Assembly (NCBI GenBank): GCA_036794585.1
Contig: DAIRGH010000008.1
Location: 1-51,318 of the forward strand
Length of the DNA stretch: 51,318 nt
Source: WHSW01 sp036794585
Lineage (GTDB): Bacteria; Actinomycetota; Thermoleophilia; Solirubrobacterales; 70-9
Reading direction: 5' to 3'
A model generated the notes under the pieces. The model saw only the letters and a program-made list of their open reading frames with translations. It ran no database searches and was not told where the DNA came from. Shown here one piece after another: positions 7,789-15,320 of this stretch (positions within the stretch are counted from its first letter, which is position 1; every line of letters begins with the position of its first letter). The translations under genes and the position numbers were made by a program.

Positions 7789-8790
7789 ATGGCTGACCTG
7801 CCCGACGGAACGCTCTGCGACTGGAGCGACATTGCGGACGAGCACGATTGGAAGACGCTTCTGATCGGCAACGGCCTCAGCCGCCACATCTGGGAGCCGT
7901 TCGGCTACCCGAAGTTGTTCGACTACGCGCAAGCATCGGACCTGACCGACGAGGACAAGGCACTATTCGAGCGGACTCCGAACTTCGAACGCGTTCTCGG
8001 TGAGCTGCTGACGACGATCCGCGTCTGCAAGGTCGTCGGCGTCGACACGGACCTGCTGTACGAGAGGTACCAGAACATCCAGAAGGCGCTCGGGGACGCC
8101 GTCAACGCTGTTCACCTAAACCGCGACGCGGTTCCAGGCGAGACGCGCCAGGCCATCCGCGACGTAATGGCGGAGTTCCAGTGGGTCTTCACGACAAACT
8201 ACGACCTTCTGATCTATTGGGCGATGGCCTATGGCGGCGACTTCGACCCATTCATCGACCACTTCCGCTGGGGCAATCGCTGCGAGTTCGACCCGGAACG
8301 CTCGCCGGTCTTCCCGGGGTACGTGCCGGTCTACTTCCTCCACGGAGCGCTTCACCTCGTTGTTGACAGCGCAGGGACGACGCTCAAGCTCCGCCGACAG
8401 AGGATCCAAACGCTTCTCGATCAGTTCGGCCAGCCGATCGAGGGGGACCCCGATTCGCGCCCGCTTCTCGTAACGGAGGGTTCGGCCGACGACAAGCTCG
8501 AAGCGATCCTGGCGAACGACTACCTCTCCCACGCCCTTGATCAGCTACGAGAAAATCGCCTCGACACAGTCGTTTTCGGGAGCGGCCTTGGAGCCGAGGA
8601 TTCGCACATCACCGAAGCGCTCAGCGAGAACTACGACCGCGCTGTCGCCGTGTCGCTGATGCCCGACACTCGAGCGAATCTGCTCTCGAAGCAGTCAGAC
8701 ATTTACGGCCGCGTCGAGGTCGAACACCTGCTGTTCTACGACGCCACGACGCACCCCCTCGGGGCGGCCGAGCTCACGGTCGAGCCATAG
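7789..8790 (+). CDS. SIR2-like protein of the DUF4917 family
   Basis: A 333-residue protein with a good ribosome binding site (GAGGAGAGG) before the ATG at 7789. Motifs follow the SIR2/DUF4917 order: LLIGNGLSR at 24-32 (nucleotide-binding loop), FTTNYDLLIYWA from 134, YFLHGALHL around 185, LVTEGSADDKLEAI, and VVFGSGLGAEDSHI from about 261. SIR2-like domains bind NAD+ or related nucleotides, and several bacterial ones hydrolyse NAD+ as phage-defence effectors. The role of DUF4917 itself is not established. There is no second catalytic domain or membrane segment. The gene is bracketed by two DUF2188 genes inside a region with tRNA scars and an integrase remnant, which supports a mobile defence or toxin-like role. 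Confidence 0.7.
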   Translation: MADLPDGTLCDWSDIADEHDWKTLLIGNGLSRHIWEPFGYPKLFDYAQASDLTDEDKALFERTPNFERVLGELLTTIRVCKVVGVDTDLLYERYQNIQKALGDAVNAVHLNRDAVPGETRQAIRDVMAEFQWVFTTNYDLLIYWAMAYGGDFDPFIDHFRWGNRCEFDPERSPVFPGYVPVYFLHGALHLVVDSAGTTLKLRRQRIQTLLDQFGQPIEGDPDSRPLLVTEGSADDKLEAILANDYLSHALDQLRENRLDTVVFGSGLGAEDSHITEALSENYDRAVAVSLMPDTRANLLSKQSDIYGRVEVEHLLFYDATTHPLGAAELTVEP

Positions 8791-8798
8791 GTCCCGAG

Positions 8799-9068
8799 CT
8801 ACTTGCGCCGGGTCGGGCGCGGCGCGATCGTGTTCGAGTCCGTGAGCTTCCCGTCCCGGTTCATGATGCGAAGCTCTCCGCCGCCTTCGCGGCGGAGGAT
8901 GCTGCGCGCGTTGGCAATTGCTTCCGATTTGGTCTTCGCATGACCCGTAGCCCGTCGGTGTCCATGCTTAACGATGTCCCAGCCGCCGTTGCCGCCCTTG
9001 CTGGGCACGATGTAGCGGTCCGTTTCGGAGGTCCGCTTGATGGCCAGGGTCTTCGATGATTTAGCCAT
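8799..9068 (-). CDS. DUF2188 family protein, second copy
   Basis: An 89-residue basic protein. The ATG at 9068 is preferred over the ATG at 9074 because the AGAGGGG ribosome binding site lies 6 nt before it. The core reads RYIVPSKGGNGGWDIVKHGH, then SEAIANARSILRREGGGE and LRIMNRDG, closely matching the DUF2188 gene at 7467-7724. The stop codon lies only 8 nt from that of the SIR2-like gene, in convergent orientation. Two copies of the same small family around one gene are unlikely to be accidental, but no function is known for the family. Confidence 0.7.
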   Translation of the reverse strand: MAKSSKTLAIKRTSETDRYIVPSKGGNGGWDIVKHGHRRATGHAKTKSEAIANARSILRREGGGELRIMNRDGKLTDSNTIAPRPTRRK

Positions 9069-9135
9069 TCCCATCCCCTCTGCAAGTCTGTCGCTCTAGC
9101 CGTCTTTGAGTCTGTATGTCTTCGCTGACTCTACG

Positions 9136-9421
9136 TTAGCTACCGGCGGTTTTCCTAACGCCCGTTGGACTTTCGCTGGCGTCGCCGTTGTTATCGCCGC
9201 TCCCAAAGGTGATGACGTCACCGTTGATACCCGTGATGTTGTCGCTCGTCACGTCGCCGTCGAACATCGCGGCGAGAGCTTCCTCGTCACTGGAAGACGT
9301 GGCCGTAGGTGTTGAGCGTCGTCCGGATATCGCGGTGTCGGAGCCGCTTCATGACCTGGAGGACGTTCGCGCCGCCCGCGATCAGCCTCTCGCCCTCATC
9401 GTCGCCATCGTGAGCCTCCTC
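9136..9421 (-). pseudogene. C-terminal remnant of a tyrosine site-specific recombinase (integrase)
   Basis: Read on the minus strand, this contains RLIAGGANVLQVMKRLRHRD followed by IRTTLNTYGHVF. This is the end of the catalytic domain of phage-type integrases, with the nucleophile Tyr in NTYGH. The reading frame stops at 9287-9289, but one base over it continues as SSDEEALAAMFDGDV to a TAA at 9136, the typical tail of this family. This indicates a single-base frameshift. Upstream, the segment after HD lacks the expected LRHT motif and an in-frame stop lies at 9422-9424; nothing recognisable of the N-terminal domain remains. It is a dead fragment and fits an old, immobilised island. Confidence 0.7.
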
Positions 9422-9576
9422 CTACAGGCTCAGCCTGATGCGGAGCGCAGTTGCCCGAAGCCGCGCGAGGCCCCCGAGGCAGGGCCTCGACTAGTCCAGA
9501 CAGAGGAGCTGCGGGCCGACTTGGGCGTCCCGTTGCAGACCCAGGACTTGGCTCTACGGAGGGAAACCCCGGCCGC

Positions 9577-11148
9577 ATGGCCCCGGTCCGATACCTCGAA
9601 ACGGGCGTCCTCTATCGCGCCGACAACTTGGTCCGGCTTCGCGAGTTCCCGGATGAATGCGTCGATCTGATCTACCTCGATCCGCCGTTCTTCTCTAACC
9701 GCCGCTACGAAGTCATCTGGGGCGACGAAGCTGAGGTCCGCTCTTTCGAGGATCGCTGGGAAGGCGGCATCCGGCACTACGTCGAGTGGATGCGTGAACG
9801 GATGGTCGAGATCCATCGGGTCCTAAATCCGACCGGCTCCCTGTATTTACATTGCGACCCGAGCGCGAGCCACTATCTCAAGGTCATGTTGGACCCGCTC
9901 TTCGAGGGCACAGGGGGCGGGTTCCGGAGCGAGATCATCTGGAAACGCAGCAGCGCGCACAGCGACACAAAGCAGGGTCGTCGCCAGCATGGGCGGATCC
10001 ACGACGTGATCCTCTTCTACGCGAAGGGCGACGAGTGGACCTGGAATCCGGTCTATACCCCGTACGACCAGGATTACGTCGACTCTTTCTACAAGCACGT
10101 CGAGCCGGAGACGAATCGCAGGTACCGGCTGAGCGATATCACCGGCCCCGGAGGCGCGGCAAAGGGCAATCCGAAGTACGAGGTCATGGGTGTCACGCGG
10201 TACTGGCGCTACTCCAAAGCGAAGATGAAGGAGTTGATCGACGAGGGTCGCATCGTCCAGACCAAGCCCGGTGCGGTCCCGGCGTACAAGCGATATCTCG
10301 ACGAGATGCCCGGCGTTCCGTTGCAGGACGTGTGGACCGACATCTCTCCCATCCCTTCCCGAGGAGCGGAACGGCTCGGATACCCGACGCAGAAGCCGGA
10401 GACGCTCCTAGAGCGGATCATCGAGTCGAGCAGCGACAAGGGCCAGATCGTCCTCGACCCGTTCTGTGGCTGTGGAACGACGATCGCCGTTGCTCAGCGC
10501 CTACAGCGGGAGTGGATCGGCATCGATATCAGCCCGCAGGCTGTCGGGATCATGAAGCGGCGCGTCGACAAGCTCGGCGCCAACGCGAAGGTCCAGGGGC
10601 TCCCGGCGACGATTGAAGACCTGCGCGAGCTTGGTCCGTTCGAGTTTCAAAACTGGGTCGTGCAGCGCGTTCACGGCGTTGTGTCGGCCCGTAAGTCGGG
10701 CGATATGGGCATCGACGGCTGGTCGTTCTTCGAGCGGTTGCCAATCCAGGTCAAGCAGTCGGACCGCGTTGGCCGAAACGCGGTCGACAACTTTGAGACC
10801 GCGATCGAGCGAAGCGGGAACCACATGGGCTATCTCGTGGCCTTCAGCTTCTCGAAGGGCGCGCACGAGGAAGCTGCGCGATCGAAGCAAGCCGGGAAGG
10901 CGGCCGTGGTCCTCGTCAAGGTGGGTGATCTCCTGAAGGTCGCGGAGCTGATCGAGACCGCCGAAGTCGAGAAGCAAGTGCCCGATTTCACAGGGACGCC
11001 TCGTGAGCTCGTTCGGCTCGTCTTGGGAGGGGAAGACTCGGTGGTGCTGACCCGGGTTCCGCTTCCGAAGGCACCAGCCCGAGAAGCCAAGCCCTCCTCC
11101 CGCGAGCTGATCGACAGCGCGAGAGGCAAGCGTCCCCCCGAAGACTGA
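9577..11148 (+). CDS. DNA methyltransferase fused to an Mrr-type endonuclease domain
   Basis: A 523-residue protein from the ATG at 9577, preceded by GGAGGG; the longer upstream frame overlaps the integrase remnant and is rejected. The N-terminal half is an amino-methyltransferase of the beta layout: catalytic DPPF at 35-38, then the AdoMet-binding DPFCGCGTT from 294, with SRGAERLGYPTQKPETLLER between. Such enzymes make N6-methyladenine or N4-methylcytosine. The C-terminal part from about residue 350 has GDMGIDGW and PIQVKQS (about 378-393), the D...QxK layout of Mrr-like PD-(D/E)xK nucleases. Modification and cutting may therefore sit in one chain. No specificity subunit or separate restriction gene is nearby. 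The nuclease activity is inferred. Confidence 0.8.
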   Translation: MAPVRYLETGVLYRADNLVRLREFPDECVDLIYLDPPFFSNRRYEVIWGDEAEVRSFEDRWEGGIRHYVEWMRERMVEIHRVLNPTGSLYLHCDPSASHYLKVMLDPLFEGTGGGFRSEIIWKRSSAHSDTKQGRRQHGRIHDVILFYAKGDEWTWNPVYTPYDQDYVDSFYKHVEPETNRRYRLSDITGPGGAAKGNPKYEVMGVTRYWRYSKAKMKELIDEGRIVQTKPGAVPAYKRYLDEMPGVPLQDVWTDISPIPSRGAERLGYPTQKPETLLERIIESSSDKGQIVLDPFCGCGTTIAVAQRLQREWIGIDISPQAVGIMKRRVDKLGANAKVQGLPATIEDLRELGPFEFQNWVVQRVHGVVSARKSGDMGIDGWSFFERLPIQVKQSDRVGRNAVDNFETAIERSGNHMGYLVAFSFSKGAHEEAARSKQAGKAAVVLVKVGDLLKVAELIETAEVEKQVPDFTGTPRELVRLVLGGEDSVVLTRVPLPKAPAREAKPSSRELIDSARGKRPPED

Positions 11149-11271
11149 GCAGCCACCGGGCCGGTTGCCCCGATCTGCTCGAGCATTCAACCAACGCTGA
11201 GGTTGTTATAGGGTCGACGCGACGGGCGTGGGGGGCAGAGGGAACGGCCCGCTGGGATTCGGGAGGAACAA

Positions 11272-11949
11272 GTGAGACGAACCCTGTTCGGGCTGTTTCT
11301 CATCGTTGGCTTGGCCGTTGCACTCGCTCCCGGGAGCTTCGCTCAGCCCGCGACTTCGAAGGGCGGCGACGTCAACTGCGACGATTTCTCCAGCCAGGCC
11401 GCTGCTCAGGCGTACTACGAGAGCCACGGCCCAGGGGACCCGGCTGGTCTTGATGCGGACAACGATGGAATCGCCTGCGAGACGAACCCTTGCCCGTGCT
11501 CCACCGGAGGAGGCGGCGGAGGGGGCGGAGGAGGAGGAGGCGGAGGTGCACCCCCGCCACCACCACCCCCACCGCCTGATCCCGTGAAGACCGAGAAAGT
11601 CTGCGGGAAGTTTGTTGGGATCAGCGGCTCGCGGGTCTGCCTAAAGAAGACGACCCAGGGAGAGAAGCTCAAACAAGTTCGAGACTTCCGCTTCCGTGGA
11701 CTGCCGGCTCAATGCGACAACGACGTCAAGCCGAAGATTGCAGGCAAGCGCACGAAGATCGACGGTGACGGAGACGACTTCCGGTCCCGGCGCTTGAGCA
11801 TCCTCGGCAACTTCAGCGGCGTCAACGCGAAGGCGGTCGGGGAACTCAAGGACGACGGCGACAAGGTTCGCGGTGAAGTTCGAGTCCGCTTCCGAAACGA
11901 CGCGGACGCGGCTTGCGACACGCGCGCTCGAAAGTTCAAGGTCAGCTAG
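11272..11949 (+). CDS. Secreted Excalibur-domain protein
   Basis: A 225-residue exported protein. The GTG at 11272 follows GGGAGGAAC. A signal peptide (residues 1-24, ending GSFAQ) leads to an Excalibur calcium-binding domain: NCDDFSSQAAAQAYYESHG, then LDADNDGIACE with the DxDxDG loop. Next comes a run of 14 glycines, a run of prolines, and a C-terminal basic strand-rich domain of about 115 residues with no recognised family. Excalibur domains are typical of extracellular proteins of Gram-positives and often accompany nucleases. The next gene down, now broken, was an Excalibur plus nuclease protein, so the two may have formed an extracellular pair. Confidence 0.75.
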   Translation: MRRTLFGLFLIVGLAVALAPGSFAQPATSKGGDVNCDDFSSQAAAQAYYESHGPGDPAGLDADNDGIACETNPCPCSTGGGGGGGGGGGGGGAPPPPPPPPPDPVKTEKVCGKFVGISGSRVCLKKTTQGEKLKQVRDFRFRGLPAQCDNDVKPKIAGKRTKIDGDGDDFRSRRLSILGNFSGVNAKAVGELKDDGDKVRGEVRVRFRNDADAACDTRARKFKVS

Positions 11950-11981
11950 TCCAGAGGCTCGCGATCACCGGCTTCGGGGTC

Positions 11982-12644
11982 GTGCTCGCGTTCGCGACTC
12001 TCGGAGCCGGTTCGAGCCACCTGGTGTCAGCCGCCCGGGGAGACCGCGACTGCGCTGACTTCTCGACACAGGCGTAGGCACAAGCGTTCTTCGAAGAGGG
12101 CGGCTCCGCCGATCCTCACCAACTCGATGGTGACGGCGACGGTCGGGCATGCGAGGACCTGCCTTGTCCGTGTTCGGATGGAGGCGAAGTACCGGGCGGG
12201 GGAGGACCGGCCGTCGGAGGCAAGCGCCGAGCGGTCGTATCCTCGATCGCGGACGGCGACACGATCGAGGTTCGGATAAGAGGGCGAACCGAGGGCGTCC
12301 GGCTGATCGGCATCGACACGCCCGAGGTCTACTTCGGCGAGGAGTGCGGCGGCGCGCGGGCCTCCGGATCGATCAAGCGCATGCTCCAGGTCGGCGATCG
12401 AGTCCGCTTGCTCCGCGACCGATCGCAGGACAACCGCGACCGCTATGACCGCTTGCTCCGCTACGTTGAACGACGCGGCCGGGATATCGGACGGCGGCAA
12501 ATCCGCCGAGGGTGGGCGGCCCTGTACGTCTTCGAGACACCGTTCGAGCGAATCGGCAGCTACCGGAGAGCCGAGGATCAAGCTCGGGCGCGCGAGCGCG
12601 GAGTGTGGCGTCAATGCGACGGCGACTTCCACGACCCGCTCTGA
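11982..12644 (+). pseudogene. Excalibur plus thermonuclease-like protein interrupted by a stop codon
   Basis: One frame reads through a signal-peptide-like segment (LAFATLGAGSSHLVSAA), an Excalibur domain (DCADFSTQA, then LDGDGDGRACE) and a staphylococcal-nuclease fold: SSIADGDTIEVRIRG, VRLIGIDTPEV, RDRYDRLLRYV and ERGVWRQC. An in-frame TAG at 12075-12077 falls between STQA and AQAFF, inside the Excalibur motif, while the frame stays intact on both sides. No good start codon follows before the nuclease core. This is a nonsense pseudogene, or the stop is read through. The family cuts DNA or RNA outside the cell. The 5' end is uncertain; the GTG at 11982 is only the best visible start. Confidence 0.7.
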
Positions 12645-12716
12645 GGCGGCAGATGCGTGTCAGGAGACGCGACTTCTCCCCCGTTTACCCCCGCGGGGCC
12701 AGGAGACGGACGCCTC

Positions 12717-12762
12717 AAGGCTCATAACCCGGAGGTCGTGGGTTCAAATCCCACCCCCGCTA
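12717..12762 (+). other. Orphan 3' half of a tRNA gene with CAT anticodon (attachment site scar)
   Basis: From the anticodon loop CTCATAA (12721-12727) onward the sequence is tRNA-like. It has the stem strand CCCGG, a variable region, a perfect T-arm (GTGGG, TTCAAAT, CCCAC) and an acceptor strand CCCCGCT plus A. The 5' part does not fit: the upstream stem strand pairs poorly and no AGCGGGG acceptor strand or D-arm is present. The anticodon CAT would mean tRNA-Met, or tRNA-Ile with modified C. This is the usual footprint of integration into the 3' half of a tRNA gene. Confidence 0.65.
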
Positions 12763-12770
12763 TTCGCAAA

Positions 12771-12794
12771 GCCCCCGCAATCGTGGGGGTTTTG
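12771..12794 (+). terminator. Intrinsic terminator after the tRNA 3' fragment
   Basis: GCCCCCGC and GTGGGGGT strands form a stem of five G-C pairs plus an inner C-G and G-T pair around an AATC loop, followed by TTTT. It lies 8 nt after the tRNA fragment and is probably the original tRNA terminator carried along with it. Confidence 0.75.
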
Positions 12795-12876
12795 TCGTCC
12801 TAGAGGTGGGATTCGCCGCGAGCTGTGGTCCCAATATGGTCCCGTTTTGTGTCATCGGCGCGACGGGGCCCCGTAG

Positions 12877-12906
12877 AAGCCGTGAGCCAGAAGGCCACGG
12901 CTTTTC
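12877..12906 (+). terminator. Second intrinsic terminator
   Basis: AGCCGTG (12878-12884) pairs with CACGGCT (12896-12902) around an 11-nt loop, and TTTT follows. No plus-strand gene ends just before it. The stretch from 12,907 to 13,119 holds no gene I can support. Confidence 0.55.
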
Positions 12907-13119
12907 CTTCCACGCGAGGCTGTCGCACAAACCAAAATCGGGCCCCTGAGCGCCCGTGTGCGGCTTTCTTAGATTTCGCGCAACCTCGACCTCAGCAACG
13001 GGGTGGCACTTCGGTCACCGGCCCAGCTTCGGTCTCCAGCGGTGCGCTCAATGGTCGCACCGGTGGCTCTCGGCGAAACCCTTTGTGCGACAGCCTCACG
13101 CGAGAGGAGGAGTGCCGGC

Positions 13120-13698
13120 TCAGTCGTTCGACGCCGGATGCGCGGGAGGGCCGGCTCCGGTCGATGCGGTGGAGCGGGCGTCCTCCCACGTCAGCCCCTC
13201 AGACGTCAGTAGGGGGCTGATCTCCTGATCTTCTCCGATCAGATCGAGGGGTCGGAGCGGCCCCTCGCCCGTATCGGGCACCGGGTACGGCCGCTCGCGC
13301 CAGCTCTCCACGGCGGAGCGGAGCTCATCGCTGAGCGCGAGCGTCGGACCTCCGCCGCTGCGGTGCCCGGTGTGGTCATCGCCCTCCGCCCGGGCGAGCG
13401 CCGTGAACGCGCGCAGCTTCTCGCTCGCCGCGTTCCGCCACGCCTCCTGCGCGGACTCCATGACGTGCTCCAGCCCGTTGCGCATCGCGCCTGAATAGAG
13501 CTGGCCGCGACCGGCGAGTTCGTTCGCGGTCCTGCGCATTTCAGCCTTCACCCGGCGGGCATGGTCGCTCGTCCAGCGATCCAGATCGGTCTGAATCTGC
13601 GGCGCCTCAGCGTCGTGTTCAGTGACCTCCCGCTTGACCTCAGCGGCCCGTCTTCGCGCCGCGAACAGGTGGTCGGCTAACCACGTGATGATGCTCAT
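13120..13698 (-). CDS. Hypothetical charged, helical protein
   Basis: A 192-residue protein from the ATG at 13698; the much longer upstream frame is low-complexity and rejected. It begins MSIITWLADHLFAARRRAAE and is mostly charged helix over the first about 100 residues, with a possible coiled coil around RRVKAEMRRTANELAG. The C-terminal third is proline- and glycine-rich. No signal peptide or known domain is seen. The minus-strand upstream sequence has a GGGGA stretch that could serve as a ribosome binding site. It is transcribed away from the catabolic cluster that begins at 13,944. Confidence 0.45.
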   Translation of the reverse strand: MSIITWLADHLFAARRRAAEVKREVTEHDAEAPQIQTDLDRWTSDHARRVKAEMRRTANELAGRGQLYSGAMRNGLEHVMESAQEAWRNAASEKLRAFTALARAEGDDHTGHRSGGGPTLALSDELRSAVESWRERPYPVPDTGEGPLRPLDLIGEDQEISPLLTSEGLTWEDARSTASTGAGPPAHPASND

Positions 13699-13943
13699 GT
13701 CCGCAGTATCCCCAGGGATAGGGCATCCACAGGTGGATGAGACCTGACGGGGCGCTGCCGGTCTGCGCGATACGGACGAGTCGATGACCAGGGCGGTGCG
13801 CTCCCTCGCGCGCCCGCGGTCTTCGGCGAGCCGCTCGGATTGGCTCCTCAAACCGCCACCGGCGGCCTCAGCACAGCCCACACTCCATCGAGTTCGCGGG
13901 GGCTCAGCTACGAGACGTCGTCCGGGCTTCGAGTGGTCATCCT

Positions 13944-13956
13944 GTGATTTAATCAC
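13944..13956. promoter_or_regulatory. Operator site 1 of the GntR regulon
   Basis: The perfect 13-bp palindrome GTGATTTAATCAC lies 62 nt before the serine hydrolase gene. Six related sites occur in this cluster and nowhere else that I noticed. A FadR-type GntR regulator is encoded within it. The TTTAAT at its centre could also serve as a -10 box. Confidence 0.65.
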
Positions 13957-14018
13957 CTTGGGAGTCCCGGGCCTCCGGCTGAGGCCAGATCGGTTCACCG
14001 CAGGAGGCGAGGAGGCGG

Positions 14019-15197
14019 ATGAGCGAGTCGGGTCCACACCTCAGCGGCCTGTGCCGGGAGCGGTTTGATGGCGTGCGCGCTACGTTCGAGCGACTCCTCG
14101 AGGACCCGGCTGAGGCCGGCATTGCAGTCGCGGTCGTTGTCGACGGGGAATGCGTGGTCGACCTGGTGGGCTGCGGCGCGACCAATGTGGAGGGAGATTG
14201 GAACGAGCGCTCGGCGGCGACGGTCTTCTCGTGCACGAAGGGAGCGGTCGCGCTCTGCGTTCATCTACTCGCTAGCGAAGGGGAGATCGACCCAGATGAA
14301 CCAGTCGCCGCGGTGTGGTCCGAGTTCGGCAAACACGGTAAGGCCGAAATCACCCCACGGATGCTGTTGAACCATTCCGCCGGAATTCCGGGGCTAAGCG
14401 GCGATGTAGCGCCCGCCGAGCTACGCGATGACGAAGCGATGGCGGAGCGTGTTGCCGCCGAAAGCCCTCTATGGCGTCCAGGCAGGGCGCACGGTTACCA
14501 CCCAGTGACCTACGGGTGGGCTCTAGGAGAGCTTGTTCGCCGGATCACGGGGCAAAGCGTCGGGCGGTTCTTCAAAGACCGGTTTGGCGATCCACTGGGG
14601 ATCGACTTCTGGATTGGGGTCCCCGATGCCGAGATTGCCCGCGTTAGCGAGGCCGGCTTGGTGGACGAGCCGTACTCTGAGCGCTTCATCGCGGCCGTAG
14701 AGCGCGGCGACCCCGTGCAGATTGCGGTGGTGCGGGCCGGAGCGGCTCTCGCGCAAGAGTTCGTCAACGACCCCGCCACCTGGACGGCAGAGCTTCCTGC
14801 AACAAATGGGGTGGCAACTGCCCGCGGCCTCGCGGAGCTCTATGCGCTCGTGAGCTCGCGGGAGCGCGCGCTCGAGTATGGATTCAACGAGATCGCGCTC
14901 GATCGAATGTGGATGTGTGAGTGGGCGGGCGCGGAGGATCGCGTCTACTTCGAGCCCTATCGGTACGCGAGTGGCTTCTCCACTGCGGACCTGATCACCT
15001 CAGGAGGAGCGTTTGGACACGGAGGCCTGGGTGGCTCGATCGGTCTTGCCGACCCCGCGACCAGGGTGGCTCTGGCTTTCGTCACGAACCGGCACGAGAA
15101 AGGCGAACGGGAGCTGGACCGGGCCCAGGCGCTGGTCGACGCGCTCTATCGCGCCCTTGGGTTCCGTTATCGAGCCGCGGACCTTTGGGCCAAGTGA
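14019..15197 (+). CDS. Serine hydrolase of the beta-lactamase/esterase EstB type
   Basis: A 392-residue protein with a strong ribosome binding site (GAGGAGG) before the ATG. The class C beta-lactamase-like fold is visible: nucleophile motif SCTK at 71-74, the Tyr of HGYHPVTYGWAL at about 160, and FGHGGLGGS near 340 in place of KTG. There is no signal peptide, so it acts in the cytoplasm. Members hydrolyse esters, amides or small D-peptides and are rarely true beta-lactamases. It stands alone behind operator site 1 and upstream of the ABC importer, and may open an ester or amide bond in the imported substrate. Confidence 0.8.
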   Translation: MSESGPHLSGLCRERFDGVRATFERLLEDPAEAGIAVAVVVDGECVVDLVGCGATNVEGDWNERSAATVFSCTKGAVALCVHLLASEGEIDPDEPVAAVWSEFGKHGKAEITPRMLLNHSAGIPGLSGDVAPAELRDDEAMAERVAAESPLWRPGRAHGYHPVTYGWALGELVRRITGQSVGRFFKDRFGDPLGIDFWIGVPDAEIARVSEAGLVDEPYSERFIAAVERGDPVQIAVVRAGAALAQEFVNDPATWTAELPATNGVATARGLAELYALVSSRERALEYGFNEIALDRMWMCEWAGAEDRVYFEPYRYASGFSTADLITSGGAFGHGGLGGSIGLADPATRVALAFVTNRHEKGERELDRAQALVDALYRALGFRYRAADLWAK

Positions 15198-15248
15198 TTC
15201 AGCGGTCCGTGAGCCGATCGCCGATGTGGCGAAAGACACAGACGGCGC

Positions 15249-15293
15249 TTGACCCGGTGCTCAGGCCGTGTTACGGTCCGGTGATCTAATGAC
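15249..15293 (+). promoter_or_regulatory. Promoter and operator site 2 for the ABC importer operon
   Basis: TTGACC (15249-15254) and TACGGT (15272-15277), separated by 17 nt, fit a housekeeping promoter. GTGATCTAATGAC (15281-15293) covers the expected transcription start. It is an imperfect copy of the GntR operator, in a position that would block transcription. Confidence 0.55.
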
Positions 15294-15320
15294 TAGACTA
15301 CCCCTCCCGGGAGGTTGAAG

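Noticed and set aside
9188..9670. Plus-strand frame of 160 codons before the methyltransferase
   Set aside because: It is the reverse complement of the integrase remnant and overlaps the methyltransferase start.
12764..12908. Minus-strand frame ending LRGLCE, possible integrase tail beside the tRNA fragment
   Set aside because: Too short and without any catalytic motif; position alone is suggestive but not enough.
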